From an uncultured Colwellia sp. (GTDB lineage Bacteria > Pseudomonadota > Gammaproteobacteria > Enterobacterales > Alteromonadaceae), in assembly GCA_913063325.1 (NCBI GenBank), contig CAJXYE010000029.1, positions 1 to 55,106 on the forward strand: 55,106 nt of DNA. The letters are read 5' to 3'. Below the pieces are notes generated by a model, which saw only the letters and a list, made by a program, of their open reading frames with translations, had not been told where the DNA came from and searched no databases. The position numbers and the translations under genes were made by a program. This document shows, piece after piece, positions 8,686 to 16,174 of the stretch (the first letter of the stretch is position 1; each line of letters opens with the position of its first letter).

Positions 8686-8997
8686 TATACCCGTGACCAA
8701 TCAAGATATAGGTTTCAGAGTGCTTGAGCAATTTCAATTCAAGGCGCTGTGATGAAACAATGGTTATTCAGGAGAATCTGCTCCTGCATTCTCTAGTCAG
8801 CTATATCCATATAGCGTCATTATGAATCACAGCAACGATGAAGTGATGTTGTTCAAGCCCTTCTATTATGGGCTTAAAATGACTTTATACTGCGTTAAAT
8901 AATCAAAGCATAGAATGACTATGCTTTGATTATTCTCCTTGGATAAAGTCATTTTAATTCCCACTGAAATCCCGTACTTTGAATGGTAACGGGTATA
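8686..8997. repeat. MITE-like element 3 with long perfect hairpin
   Basis: The outer ends TATACCCGT (8686-8694) and ACGGGTATA (8989-8997) are exact inverted copies, with weaker pairing further in. GCTTGAGCA/TGTTCAAGC and GCTGTGAT (8746-8753)/ATCACAGC (8826-8833) enclose ATGGTTATTC. A second hairpin has outer arms AAAATGACTTTAT (8876-8888)/ATAAAGTCATTTT (8943-8955) and a perfect 16-bp inner stem (8898-8913 with 8919-8934) around the loop AATGA. No protein is encoded. It fills most of the gap between the LysR gene and the EAL/HDOD gene. Confidence 0.75.
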
Positions 8998-9368
8998 TAG
9001 TAGGCTGGCATATTGTCGTCTGTTTGAGAGAGAGTCCAAGCAGGGTATTGAGCTATATTAATACTAAAAATATACTATGTGCTTTAGTAGATTTATAAAA
9101 TGTTGGAGTAACAAATAAAACTTCGTACGCTTCTACTAGCTCTATTCAATTAATAATTAATCTTGAGAAATACGACTATACTCTAAAAGAGTAAAAGTAA
9201 GAGTAAATATTTGATAAGTTCCATACCTGCTTAATAATGCTCAGTGAATCGATATTTTATCGTAAATTTACACACTGATCATCATATAAATAATTACTCT
9301 ATTTCATGAATATTTATAGGGGTTGTTAACCTTATATCACAACTAACGTTTAAGGATGGACCGTATAA
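8998..9368. other. Gap before the EAL/HDOD gene
   Basis: About 370 bp of AT-rich sequence without a plausible gene. It should hold the promoter of the gene at 9369. An AAGGATGGA ribosome site lies just before that ATG. No clear terminator, operator or repeat was seen. Confidence 0.5.
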
Positions 9369-10592
9369 ATGGAAGTAATTCAGCGTACATTCATAGCAAG
9401 ACAAGCTATTTTAGATATAAGTCTTAAAACGATAGGTTATGAACTTTTATTTAGGAATAATCTAAGCAATGAGTTTAATGAATCATCTCCAGAAAAAGCC
9501 ACCTCACAAGTCATACTCCAAAATCATATACTCGGTAATTTATCGGATGTGTGTTTCGGTAAATTAGCTTTTATTAATTTTGATGAATTTACGTTACTAC
9601 AGAACTCTCCTTGCTTGTTTAATCCAAAAACTATTGTAGTTGAACTATTAGAAACAATTAACATAACAGATGAGCTTGTTTTCAATATATCTCAACTTTA
9701 TGAAAAGAATTACATTCTTGCATTAGATAACTATGATTTTTCAGTTAAATGGGAGAGCCTATTTCCGTATATTTCTATGATTAAAGTTGATACTGATAAG
9801 GTATCGTTAAATCAAATAAAGGGACTTAAAAAGAGACTGTTATCGGCTAAGAGCAATATAGAAATAGTTGCTAAACGCATTGAAACACAGGAACAATTCA
9901 AAATATTAAGGGCAATGGAAATTGACTACTATCAAGGGTATTTTTTCCATGAACCCGAGATTAAATCTGGCACATGTGTATCTCCTCTTAAAGTAAATTT
10001 AATTCAACTCACCTTAGAGGCGTATAAGCCTCATTTAGACTTTGACCAACTGACTCAAATCATTAGCCGCGATGTAACGTTAGTGAGTGGTATATTAAAA
10101 TTGGTAAATGGGACATCGGAGTGCGGCATTATTAAAATCACCTCAATTAAGCAAGCTATAACCTATTTAGGGACAAATAAGATAAAGCAGTATGTTGCGA
10201 TAATATCAATGTCAACACTATCATCTCAAAGTCCGCTAGAGGTTTTTATTGAATCATTAGTTCGAGGTAAGATGATGGAATTTATCGCTGAAGATGAACA
10301 ATTTAGCCATGTTAAAGAAAAGGCATTCTTAACTGGGGTACTCAGTAATTTGGATGCTATATTAAATTTATCAATGAAAGAAGTCGTAAATAGTTTTCCT
10401 TTTTCACCAGATATTAAATTGGCGTTATTAAATCAACAGGGTGTGCTGTCTGAACTACTAGAATTGGCTAAGTGTTATGAAACACCTGACATTAAAAATA
10501 TTGAGGGTCTTATTAAGGTTAGTAAAATACCTGAAAGTACGCTGTTAAAATGTTATCACAATTCATTAAAATGGGGGGCGAGTATAGCCTAA
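9369..10592 (+). CDS. EAL-HDOD domain signalling protein (YuxH-like, degenerate EAL)
   Basis: A 407-residue two-domain protein. Residues 1-200 resemble an EAL cyclic-di-GMP phosphodiesterase domain: FIARQAILDISLKTIGYELL takes the place of the start of EAL domains, followed by VVELLETINI, a strand with ALDNYDF and IKVDTDKV. The EAL signature and the DDFG-type loop are altered (GYELLFR, LDNYDF), so catalysis is unlikely. Residues 200-395 are an HDOD domain (QIISRDVTLVSGILKLVNG and IKQAITYLGTNKIKQYVAII). Such fusions are thought to act as signalling or c-di-GMP-binding adaptors that affect motility or attachment. It appears to be a single-gene unit. AAGGATGGA is the ribosome site. Confidence 0.88.
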   Translation: MEVIQRTFIARQAILDISLKTIGYELLFRNNLSNEFNESSPEKATSQVILQNHILGNLSDVCFGKLAFINFDEFTLLQNSPCLFNPKTIVVELLETINITDELVFNISQLYEKNYILALDNYDFSVKWESLFPYISMIKVDTDKVSLNQIKGLKKRLLSAKSNIEIVAKRIETQEQFKILRAMEIDYYQGYFFHEPEIKSGTCVSPLKVNLIQLTLEAYKPHLDFDQLTQIISRDVTLVSGILKLVNGTSECGIIKITSIKQAITYLGTNKIKQYVAIISMSTLSSQSPLEVFIESLVRGKMMEFIAEDEQFSHVKEKAFLTGVLSNLDAILNLSMKEVVNSFPFSPDIKLALLNQQGVLSELLELAKCYETPDIKNIEGLIKVSKIPESTLLKCYHNSLKWGASIA

Positions 10593-10780
10593 CCCTATTA
10601 TCATTTAGCTGCTTTGTCGGAACAGTTAGTGTCCGCTATCTATAATGCCATTGGTGAGATACTTTATGCTAATATTTCAGCTGAAATTCCAAGCATCCAC
10701 GCTACCTAACAAAGTTTACTTCGATAGTTATTTTATGCTTTTGAAAAGCCTTTACTAAAAAATCGATGAGGACACGGTTA

Positions 10781-11389
10781 TCAGTATTTTGCTAAAAAAT
10801 TCCCTACATTTGCTTTGGTGGTTTTCGTCAATTTTTGAATTAATGAAAAGGGTACTTCATCAATATTAGCTTTTTCTTGGATGTCATCTAACATGGCTAA
10901 CCAAAGCTTGGCAGTCATTTCAGAATCGTATAATGCTCTATGGAAACTGCCCTTTGAAGCAATGCCTTTGTAGTTTATTAATGTGCCTAATTTATGGTTA
11001 GGTGCCGTTTGGTACAAGCGACGAGATAATAATAACGAACAGGCAAATTGACCATCATAACTTGACGATATACGTTTTAGCTCACTATCTAAAAAGCGCT
11101 TATCAAATGAAGCATTATGAGCAACCAAGTTTTGGCCTTGAATAAAGTCGGCAAAACGCTCCATAACTTCATGACATGGCGCTGCGGTACTTAACATGTC
11201 ATTGGTGATACCAGTATAATCGGCAATAAAATGACTAACCGGGCGCCCCGGATACATCAGCTCTTGAAAGCGCTCTGTTACCACACCATTTTCAAGTTTT
11301 ACCGCACCTATTTCTATTGCTCTATCACCATTATCAGGCGAAAGACCGGTTGTTTCAAAATCGAGAATGATTAGAGAATTTGCGTTCAT
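10781..11389 (-). CDS. DEDDh 3'-5' exonuclease (DnaQ-like)
   Basis: A 202-residue exonuclease-only protein of the DnaQ/RNase T superfamily. All five catalytic positions are visible: D10 and E12 in LDFETTG, D96 in HNASFDKRF, and H150 and D155 in SFHRALYDSEM. This is the DEDDh arrangement that uses two metal ions to remove nucleotides from 3' ends. It lacks the C-terminal polymerase-binding tail of a true DNA polymerase III epsilon subunit, and is too divergent to be called RNase T or oligoribonuclease. It converges with the EAL/HDOD gene; the 188-bp gap between them shows only a 14-bp AT-rich palindrome (10674-10687). The nucleic acid substrate is unknown. Confidence 0.9.
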   Translation of the reverse strand: MNANSLIILDFETTGLSPDNGDRAIEIGAVKLENGVVTERFQELMYPGRPVSHFIADYTGITNDMLSTAAPCHEVMERFADFIQGQNLVAHNASFDKRFLDSELKRISSSYDGQFACSLLLSRRLYQTAPNHKLGTLINYKGIASKGSFHRALYDSEMTAKLWLAMLDDIQEKANIDEVPFSLIQKLTKTTKANVGNFLAKY

Positions 11390-11552
11390 AAAATTAGTGA
11401 CTGCTTTGATAAGTTAGTTAATTGATGGATTATTAGATCTGCTATGGAATGATATCAGCTATATCTGATAAAAATGACTTCTCTTCAACATTTTCCTTTT
11501 TTGATGCTGATTTTCATTATCAGTACTTGCTGCTTTAACCTCTACTTTTTTC

Positions 11553-11621
11553 GTGGTTAATTAAACCATCTAGGTGGTCAATTAAACCACTTAATCGCAT
11601 GACATATAATGTCATGCGATT
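11553..11621. promoter_or_regulatory. Twin palindromic sites and adjacent 13-bp hairpin
   Basis: TGGTTAATTAAACCA (11554-11568) and TGGTCAATTAAACCA (11575-11589) are near-identical palindromic sites whose starts are 21 bp apart, two turns of the helix. Directly after, AATCGCATGACAT (11593-11605) and ATGTCATGCGATT (11609-11621) form a perfect 13-bp stem with a three-base loop. They lie between the divergent exonuclease and DUF3718-like genes, where operators are expected. The rest of the 11390-11784 gap shows nothing else clear. Confidence 0.5.
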
Positions 11622-11784
11622 CGCCTTTATTTCAAATAAAAATAAAAACACTAAAATTCAATGAGATAAAATAAAAATTAAGATTGGCACAGCACTTGTA
11701 ATAGTCTAACTACTAATAAGAAAAATAATAATTAGTATGAATGAAACAATAATGTTTCATAAAATAAAAACTTTGGAGAATACT

Positions 11785-12138
11785 ATGACTACAATTAAAA
11801 CAACTCTTATCGCATTAGCTACAGCTGTTCCTGCATTGGCTTTGAGCTTACCAAGTGAAGCCGCTACTCCATCATTTATTGACAATGCATTAGTTGAAGT
11901 ATGTAAAGCGGCTCAAAGCAATAAAGTATTCAAATTGAAATCTACAATCAAATCTTACCGTTTACAGGAAAAAACTGTCGCCTTAAAAGTGATGTGTAAC
12001 GGTGATGATATTGTTACTTTTGCAGAAAAAAGTGGCGCAACAAAAACAGCCGCTAAATTACAAAAAAGTATTGGTGACGTTAAAATTATTGATGTAGCTG
12101 CTACTGATAAAATCAATGTAACTTTTACTGAGTCATAG
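11785..12138 (+). CDS. Small secreted protein, DUF3718-like
   Basis: From the ATG at 11785 the product has 117 residues. GGAGAA lies 6-10 bp before this ATG, while a longer reading from 11737 lacks a ribosome site and would bury the signal peptide, so the shorter start is chosen. Residues 1-26 form a signal peptide (TLIALATAVPALALSLPSEA) with cleavage likely after SEA. The mature part of about 90 residues is Lys- and Thr-rich and has two cysteines (VEVCKAAQS and KVMCNGDDIVTF) that could form a disulfide. This cysteine-CNG pattern resembles DUF3718 proteins of Alteromonadales, whose function is unknown. Family assignment is from memory and moderate. Confidence 0.8.
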   Translation: MTTIKTTLIALATAVPALALSLPSEAATPSFIDNALVEVCKAAQSNKVFKLKSTIKSYRLQEKTVALKVMCNGDDIVTFAEKSGATKTAAKLQKSIGDVKIIDVAATDKINVTFTES

Positions 12139-12249
12139 TAAGTGAAAGTAAATAATAGCACTTATACTATTTATTAAAGATGTCTTAATAGATAACATAA
12201 GTGCTTAGTTTTACCCCGATAATGGAGCATTACTTTCCCACTAAACAAG

Positions 12250-12370
12250 GTCGAGATAAAGGGTACAAAGACATTATCTAAATTAGCAATGCCTGAACCA
12301 TAATCTCTCATTGAAATATGCTGCCAACAGCCCTCTTATGAAAAATTTACCTCAATGGTTTTTCATGTCC
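12250..12370 (-). pseudogene. Decayed fragment of the neighbouring histidine kinase gene
   Basis: About 100 bp (12261-12363) match 13389-13491 inside the kinase gene on the same strand with roughly 11 differences. Read on the minus strand, the fragment gives IEVNFS, a stop (TAA where the intact gene has the CAA codon of Gln), then WQHISMRDYGSGIANLDNVF, against WQHISIRDFGTGIANLDNIF in the intact protein. The frame is lost again after VPF. It covers part of the ATP-binding domain only. The remaining bases of the 12139-12455 gap show no gene; faint similarity may continue to about 12435. Confidence 0.8.
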
Positions 12371-12455
12371 AAATAACGATTGCTTTACTCTGTCTAAATT
12401 AACAAGCAGAAAGTATGAGTCAAAGCTAACCACTAAGAATATAGCTAAAATATCG

Positions 12456-13031
12456 TTAAGCTAACTGGTGACTGAATTTTAAAATTTCGTAGGCTTCTCG
12501 GATTTCGATAAAATCATTTGCATTACCGCCCTTATCTGGATGGCTAGTAAAAATTTTCTTTTGGTAAGCTTGATGTATTTCAGTCCACTGTGAATCATGC
12601 TTGAGCCCTAATGTAGTCAGAGCAGCACCAAGTTTATCTACAGCATGATAACCTTGCCAAAAATGAGCAAATAGCTCATCAACCTCTTCCACTGTAACTG
12701 TATCCAAGTTCGACCAGTCCAAGTAGTAGTTGGCCAACTCTGTATCACGTGTAGTCAAGGCAGAATTCCCTACAACATGGTGAGGCACCAAAGAAATTTC
12801 TAGGGGAAAAATACTGAGTAAAAAACCCTCTGCTTGAATGTCGCGCTGAATTTGATATAGGGCGTTCATCACAAAGAAATTCTTTTGGAAAATAACTATT
12901 TGAGCATCAGTCCCCTTTTGAATAAGCGAGAGTATCCTCTCTTCACAAAGGTTGACCAAATCAATCAGCGAACAAGCGCTATTCTGCTTTCTTAAATGCC
13001 CGAGTATTGAAATAACCAAAGGGTTGATCAT
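12456..13031 (-). CDS. DnaJ-related protein with C-terminal J domain
   Basis: A 191-residue protein. Residues 1-125 match the N-terminal region of DNA-J-related proteins of gammaproteobacteria (NPLVISILGHLRKQ, then FFVMNALYQIQRDIQAEGFL). Residues 130-191 form a short J domain with the essential HPD at 164-166 (FTSHPDKGGNANDF) and a final helix EIREAYEILK. The J domain would stimulate the ATPase of a DnaK-type Hsp70; the client is unknown. The zinc-finger and substrate-binding regions of DnaJ are absent. It is a minus-strand gene lying between the kinase fragment and the intact kinase gene, with no sign of an operon. Confidence 0.88.
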   Translation of the reverse strand: MINPLVISILGHLRKQNSACSLIDLVNLCEERILSLIQKGTDAQIVIFQKNFFVMNALYQIQRDIQAEGFLLSIFPLEISLVPHHVVGNSALTTRDTELANYYLDWSNLDTVTVEEVDELFAHFWQGYHAVDKLGAALTTLGLKHDSQWTEIHQAYQKKIFTSHPDKGGNANDFIEIREAYEILKFSHQLA

Positions 13032-13160
13032 TGATTCTGATTCCTTTTCAAGTTAATGCTCATTTAAAGCATCAGTGCTACAGGATAAGACTGTTCCGCT
13101 AATTGAGGTCAACATATCAGGCTAACTACTCACTGACCATAGCATTAATTAGCCAGCTAA

Positions 13161-14612
13161 TTAATGCGTATTATAGCCATTGCTAGTAGCATAAGGCAGT
13201 GATAAAACCACTTCAACGCCTTGTTTCACAGCATCATCACTTTGAGAAATGTTTTGGTCATCACTTAAATGATAGTTTGAATGTTCACTGGAATAGTTAT
13301 CTATTTTTATCAAACCATTATGGTTAAACATTATTTGCCGGCACAGGGCTAAGCCAATACCACTGCCTTGAGGTTTAGTCGTATAAAAGGGTACAAAGAT
13401 ATTATCTAAATTAGCAATGCCGGTACCAAAATCTCTAATTGAAATATGCTGCCAACTGCCTTCTTGCGAAAAGCTTACCTCAATGGTTTTTTCTTCCAGA
13501 TTGCCCATGGCTTCTACCGCGTTTTTGAATAAATTTATCAGTACCTGTTCAAGCTGATTTTTATCCGCCTCTATTAATAATTCAGGTTTTAATCCATTGT
13601 CTATTTTACACTGCGGGTAAAGTGTCGCTAAATTATCAATCATTAATGCTAATTTAAATGCAGTCTTATTAGGTTTAGGTAATTGAGATAGTTGGCTATA
13701 ACTGGCAATGAATTGACTTAAAGAATCAGCCCTTTCATTGATAATATTAACGCCCTCAAGTAACGACTCTTTATTTAGCTGACTATCTTGCCTGTGTAAT
13801 TTTTTTTGCATTGATTGGCTAATGGCTACAATAGGCGTTAACGAGTTATTCATTTCATGGCTTAAGACTCGCAGTAAACTTTGCCACGCTCTACGTTCTT
13901 TCTCCATTAATAAACGCTCGGCATTAGTTAATGTATAAAGTTGATGTTGTTTACCATCACTTAAAAAAGACTCTTTCGATAAAAAGTGCTCACCGGTAAT
14001 CGAGCTATCTTTAAAATCAATAATACCTGCATTGGCATTCATTATTTCAGCACCAATGGCTAAAGTCGCTAATTGAATTTTGCTTATTTGGCGGTTATTA
14101 ATATTGTCGCTCTCACCCAAAATAAGTTTATTAGCCGACGCATTCGCCATCACTACAAAACCCTGCTCATCTGTAGCTAACACCATGGCATCCATCTGCT
14201 CCATGATGCGCTCTAACAGTAACCGTGATTCTTTCGCTTCAATTTTATGTTGTGACAAAGTACCCGCTAAAACATTCACTGAATTAAGTAATTCTTGAAA
14301 CGCTTGATTCGTTTGTAATCGCCCTCTTAGCGAATAGTCGCCATCAATCATCGACTCAATTAAGTTAGATAAAGTACGAATTTGATATTGCGAATATTGC
14401 TTATTCGCCACCATAACAAAACTGCACAGCAGCAATAAAACAATAAGGATAAATGCAATTAAATAGCCAGATATTTGGGCTAAAAATAGCCCTGTGGCCG
14501 CGGTGATAAAACAAGGGATACACACCAATAAAATAAGCGCATGCTGATTATCGCCTTGTTTAATTTTTGATTTATCTAAGAATAATTGCCAAAGGTGTTT
14601 AATCCAGTTCAT
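13161..14612 (-). CDS. NtrY-like sensor histidine kinase
   Basis: A 483-residue membrane kinase. Two hydrophobic segments span residues 25-68 with almost no loop between them, so sensing is probably membrane or cytoplasmic. A HAMP-like linker (70-120) and a PAS-like region (125-200) follow. The phosphoacceptor is H252 in LRVLSHEMNNSLTPI, typical of the NtrB/NtrY group. The ATP-binding domain shows NLFKNAVEAM, IRDFGTGIANLDNIF and GSGIGLALCRQI. Its start overlaps the end of the sigma-54 activator gene by 14 bp, so the two are translationally linked. The pair sits next to an ABC/HlyD export set, the likely target. A broken copy of part of this gene lies at 12250-12370. Confidence 0.92.
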   Translation of the reverse strand: MNWIKHLWQLFLDKSKIKQGDNQHALILLVCIPCFITAATGLFLAQISGYLIAFILIVLLLLCSFVMVANKQYSQYQIRTLSNLIESMIDGDYSLRGRLQTNQAFQELLNSVNVLAGTLSQHKIEAKESRLLLERIMEQMDAMVLATDEQGFVVMANASANKLILGESDNINNRQISKIQLATLAIGAEIMNANAGIIDFKDSSITGEHFLSKESFLSDGKQHQLYTLTNAERLLMEKERRAWQSLLRVLSHEMNNSLTPIVAISQSMQKKLHRQDSQLNKESLLEGVNIINERADSLSQFIASYSQLSQLPKPNKTAFKLALMIDNLATLYPQCKIDNGLKPELLIEADKNQLEQVLINLFKNAVEAMGNLEEKTIEVSFSQEGSWQHISIRDFGTGIANLDNIFVPFYTTKPQGSGIGLALCRQIMFNHNGLIKIDNYSSEHSNYHLSDDQNISQSDDAVKQGVEVVLSLPYATSNGYNTH

Positions 14613-15984
14613 ATTTACTCAGACGCCTGTAATAGCCGCTTCGGCTTAAACCTAAAGACTTTGCAGTTTCTGTGGCATTACCTCGGTGAAATTTAAGCCG
14701 TTTTATCAGCGTTTTTCTTTCTATTTCGTCCAAACTTAACGTAGGGTCTTCTAAAGACTCTGCACTACTTTCATCAACATTATTAGCGCCAGTTAACATC
14801 AGCTCGGCAGTATCGATACTGTCTTTTTTACAGGTGAAAAGCACACGTTCCATCATATGACTTAGTTCTCGAATATTACCCGGCCAGCTATATTGTTGCA
14901 TTGCCATAATGGCTTGCTCAGATAACGTTGGGCACGCCCTGTGATATTTAACACTGAAGGACTGTAGAAAATGTGCAGCTAGCGCAGGTATGTCTCCAAC
15001 ACGTTCACTTAACGAGGGCACTCTTAATTCAATAGTGTTTAGGCGATAATATAAATCTTGTCGAAAACTATTGTTTTTAATATCTTCCAATAAGTCACTG
15101 TTAGTTGCCGAAATAATGCGAACATCGGCATGCAATGATTTACTGCTACCAACCGCCTCAAACTTCTGCTCTTCTAAAACGCGTAATAACTTAGCTTGTT
15201 GCGCATAAGGAATATTGGCGAGTTCATCTAAAAACAGTGTACCTTGCTCTGCCATTTCAAAACGGCCAATACGGCTTTCTTTGGCGTCAGTAAAAGCCCC
15301 TTTAACATGACCAAACATTTCACTTTCAAAAAGAGATTCAGGTATTGCGCCCATATTAACGGGTACAAAAGAATGTTTCTCTCTCAACGAAACACTATGT
15401 ACATAAGCTGCCAGCATACTTTTTCCGGTACCATTATCACCAGTTAATAAAATGCTCATCTCGCTTTTGGCTAAATCATCCAGGCTTGATAACAATGTTT
15501 GCATCACTGGCGATTGTGCAATAATGCCACTTCGATTGCCTGGGTGAGATTGAGAGGTAAGCAGCTGGTTTTGTTGAGTTAGTCGCTGTGCTTTTTTATC
15601 GGACTTTGCCAACGCTAATTGATTGTCAATCGCGCTAAGCATGCGCTCATTTTTCCATGGTTTTTGAATAAAGTCTTTTGCGCCAGCTTGCATAGCTTCA
15701 ACAGCAATATCAATAGTTGCCCAGCCAGTCATCACTATGATAGGAATAGCTAATTCAAGCGCCGTTATCGCTTCAACTAATTGAACGCCCTCAGCGCCTG
15801 ATGTTGTATCTTGCTGAAAGTTCATATCAAGTAAAATCAAATCAACACTTTGAGTTTTTAAATTCTCTAAAGCAGCTTGTGGCGTTGTAACTGCTAGAAT
15901 CTCGTAACCTTCATCAGCTAACACATATTTCAAACTAGCAATGATATTTATATCATCATCGGCGATAAGTATTTTTTTATTCAC
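14599..15984 (-). CDS. Sigma-54-dependent response regulator (NtrC-like)
   Basis: A 461-residue NtrC-type activator. The receiver domain (1-120) carries the phosphoacceptor D53 (VDLILLDMNF) with acidic D9/D10 and K103 region (DFIQKPW). The AAA+ domain (about 155-385) has Walker A GDNGTGKS, the sigma-54 contact loop GAFTDA, and Walker B GTLFLDELANI. The C-terminal Fis-type helix-turn-helix is NATETAKSLGLSRSGYYRRL. Phosphorylation by the kinase encoded just downstream should let it drive sigma-54 promoters. A matching -24/-12 sequence is found before the HlyD gene at 20753-20767, so the export operon is the likely regulon. The gene order is regulator then kinase on the minus strand. Confidence 0.94.
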   Translation of the reverse strand: MNKKILIADDDINIIASLKYVLADEGYEILAVTTPQAALENLKTQSVDLILLDMNFQQDTTSGAEGVQLVEAITALELAIPIIVMTGWATIDIAVEAMQAGAKDFIQKPWKNERMLSAIDNQLALAKSDKKAQRLTQQNQLLTSQSHPGNRSGIIAQSPVMQTLLSSLDDLAKSEMSILLTGDNGTGKSMLAAYVHSVSLREKHSFVPVNMGAIPESLFESEMFGHVKGAFTDAKESRIGRFEMAEQGTLFLDELANIPYAQQAKLLRVLEEQKFEAVGSSKSLHADVRIISATNSDLLEDIKNNSFRQDLYYRLNTIELRVPSLSERVGDIPALAAHFLQSFSVKYHRACPTLSEQAIMAMQQYSWPGNIRELSHMMERVLFTCKKDSIDTAELMLTGANNVDESSAESLEDPTLSLDEIERKTLIKRLKFHRGNATETAKSLGLSRSGYYRRLSKYELD

Positions 15985-16146
15985 AAGTATCTTTAATCAT
16001 AAGTCGTTAAATTTCCGAAGTATGCCTTCCTAGATTATCTCATTACTGTAAGTAAAAATTAGTCAAGGAACAAGGGCAGTTGGGGATAAAATAAGTAAAG
16101 GGTAACAGAAGAATTCTTAACTCCCCCTTGTCACCCTATGCCCAAG

Positions 16147-16172
16147 CTACTTAGCTTATAAAAACTAAGTAG
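16147..16172 (-). terminator. Possible terminator of the MacB-type export operon
   Basis: CTACTTAG and CTAAGTAG form an 8-bp stem with a 10-base loop directly after the permease stop codon. There is no strong T run, so the assignment is tentative. Confidence 0.45.
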
Positions 16173-16174
16173 GA

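Noticed and set aside
10674..10687. Palindrome ATTTCAGCTGAAAT as an operator
   Set aside because: It lies between two converging genes, where no promoter is expected, and has no second copy.
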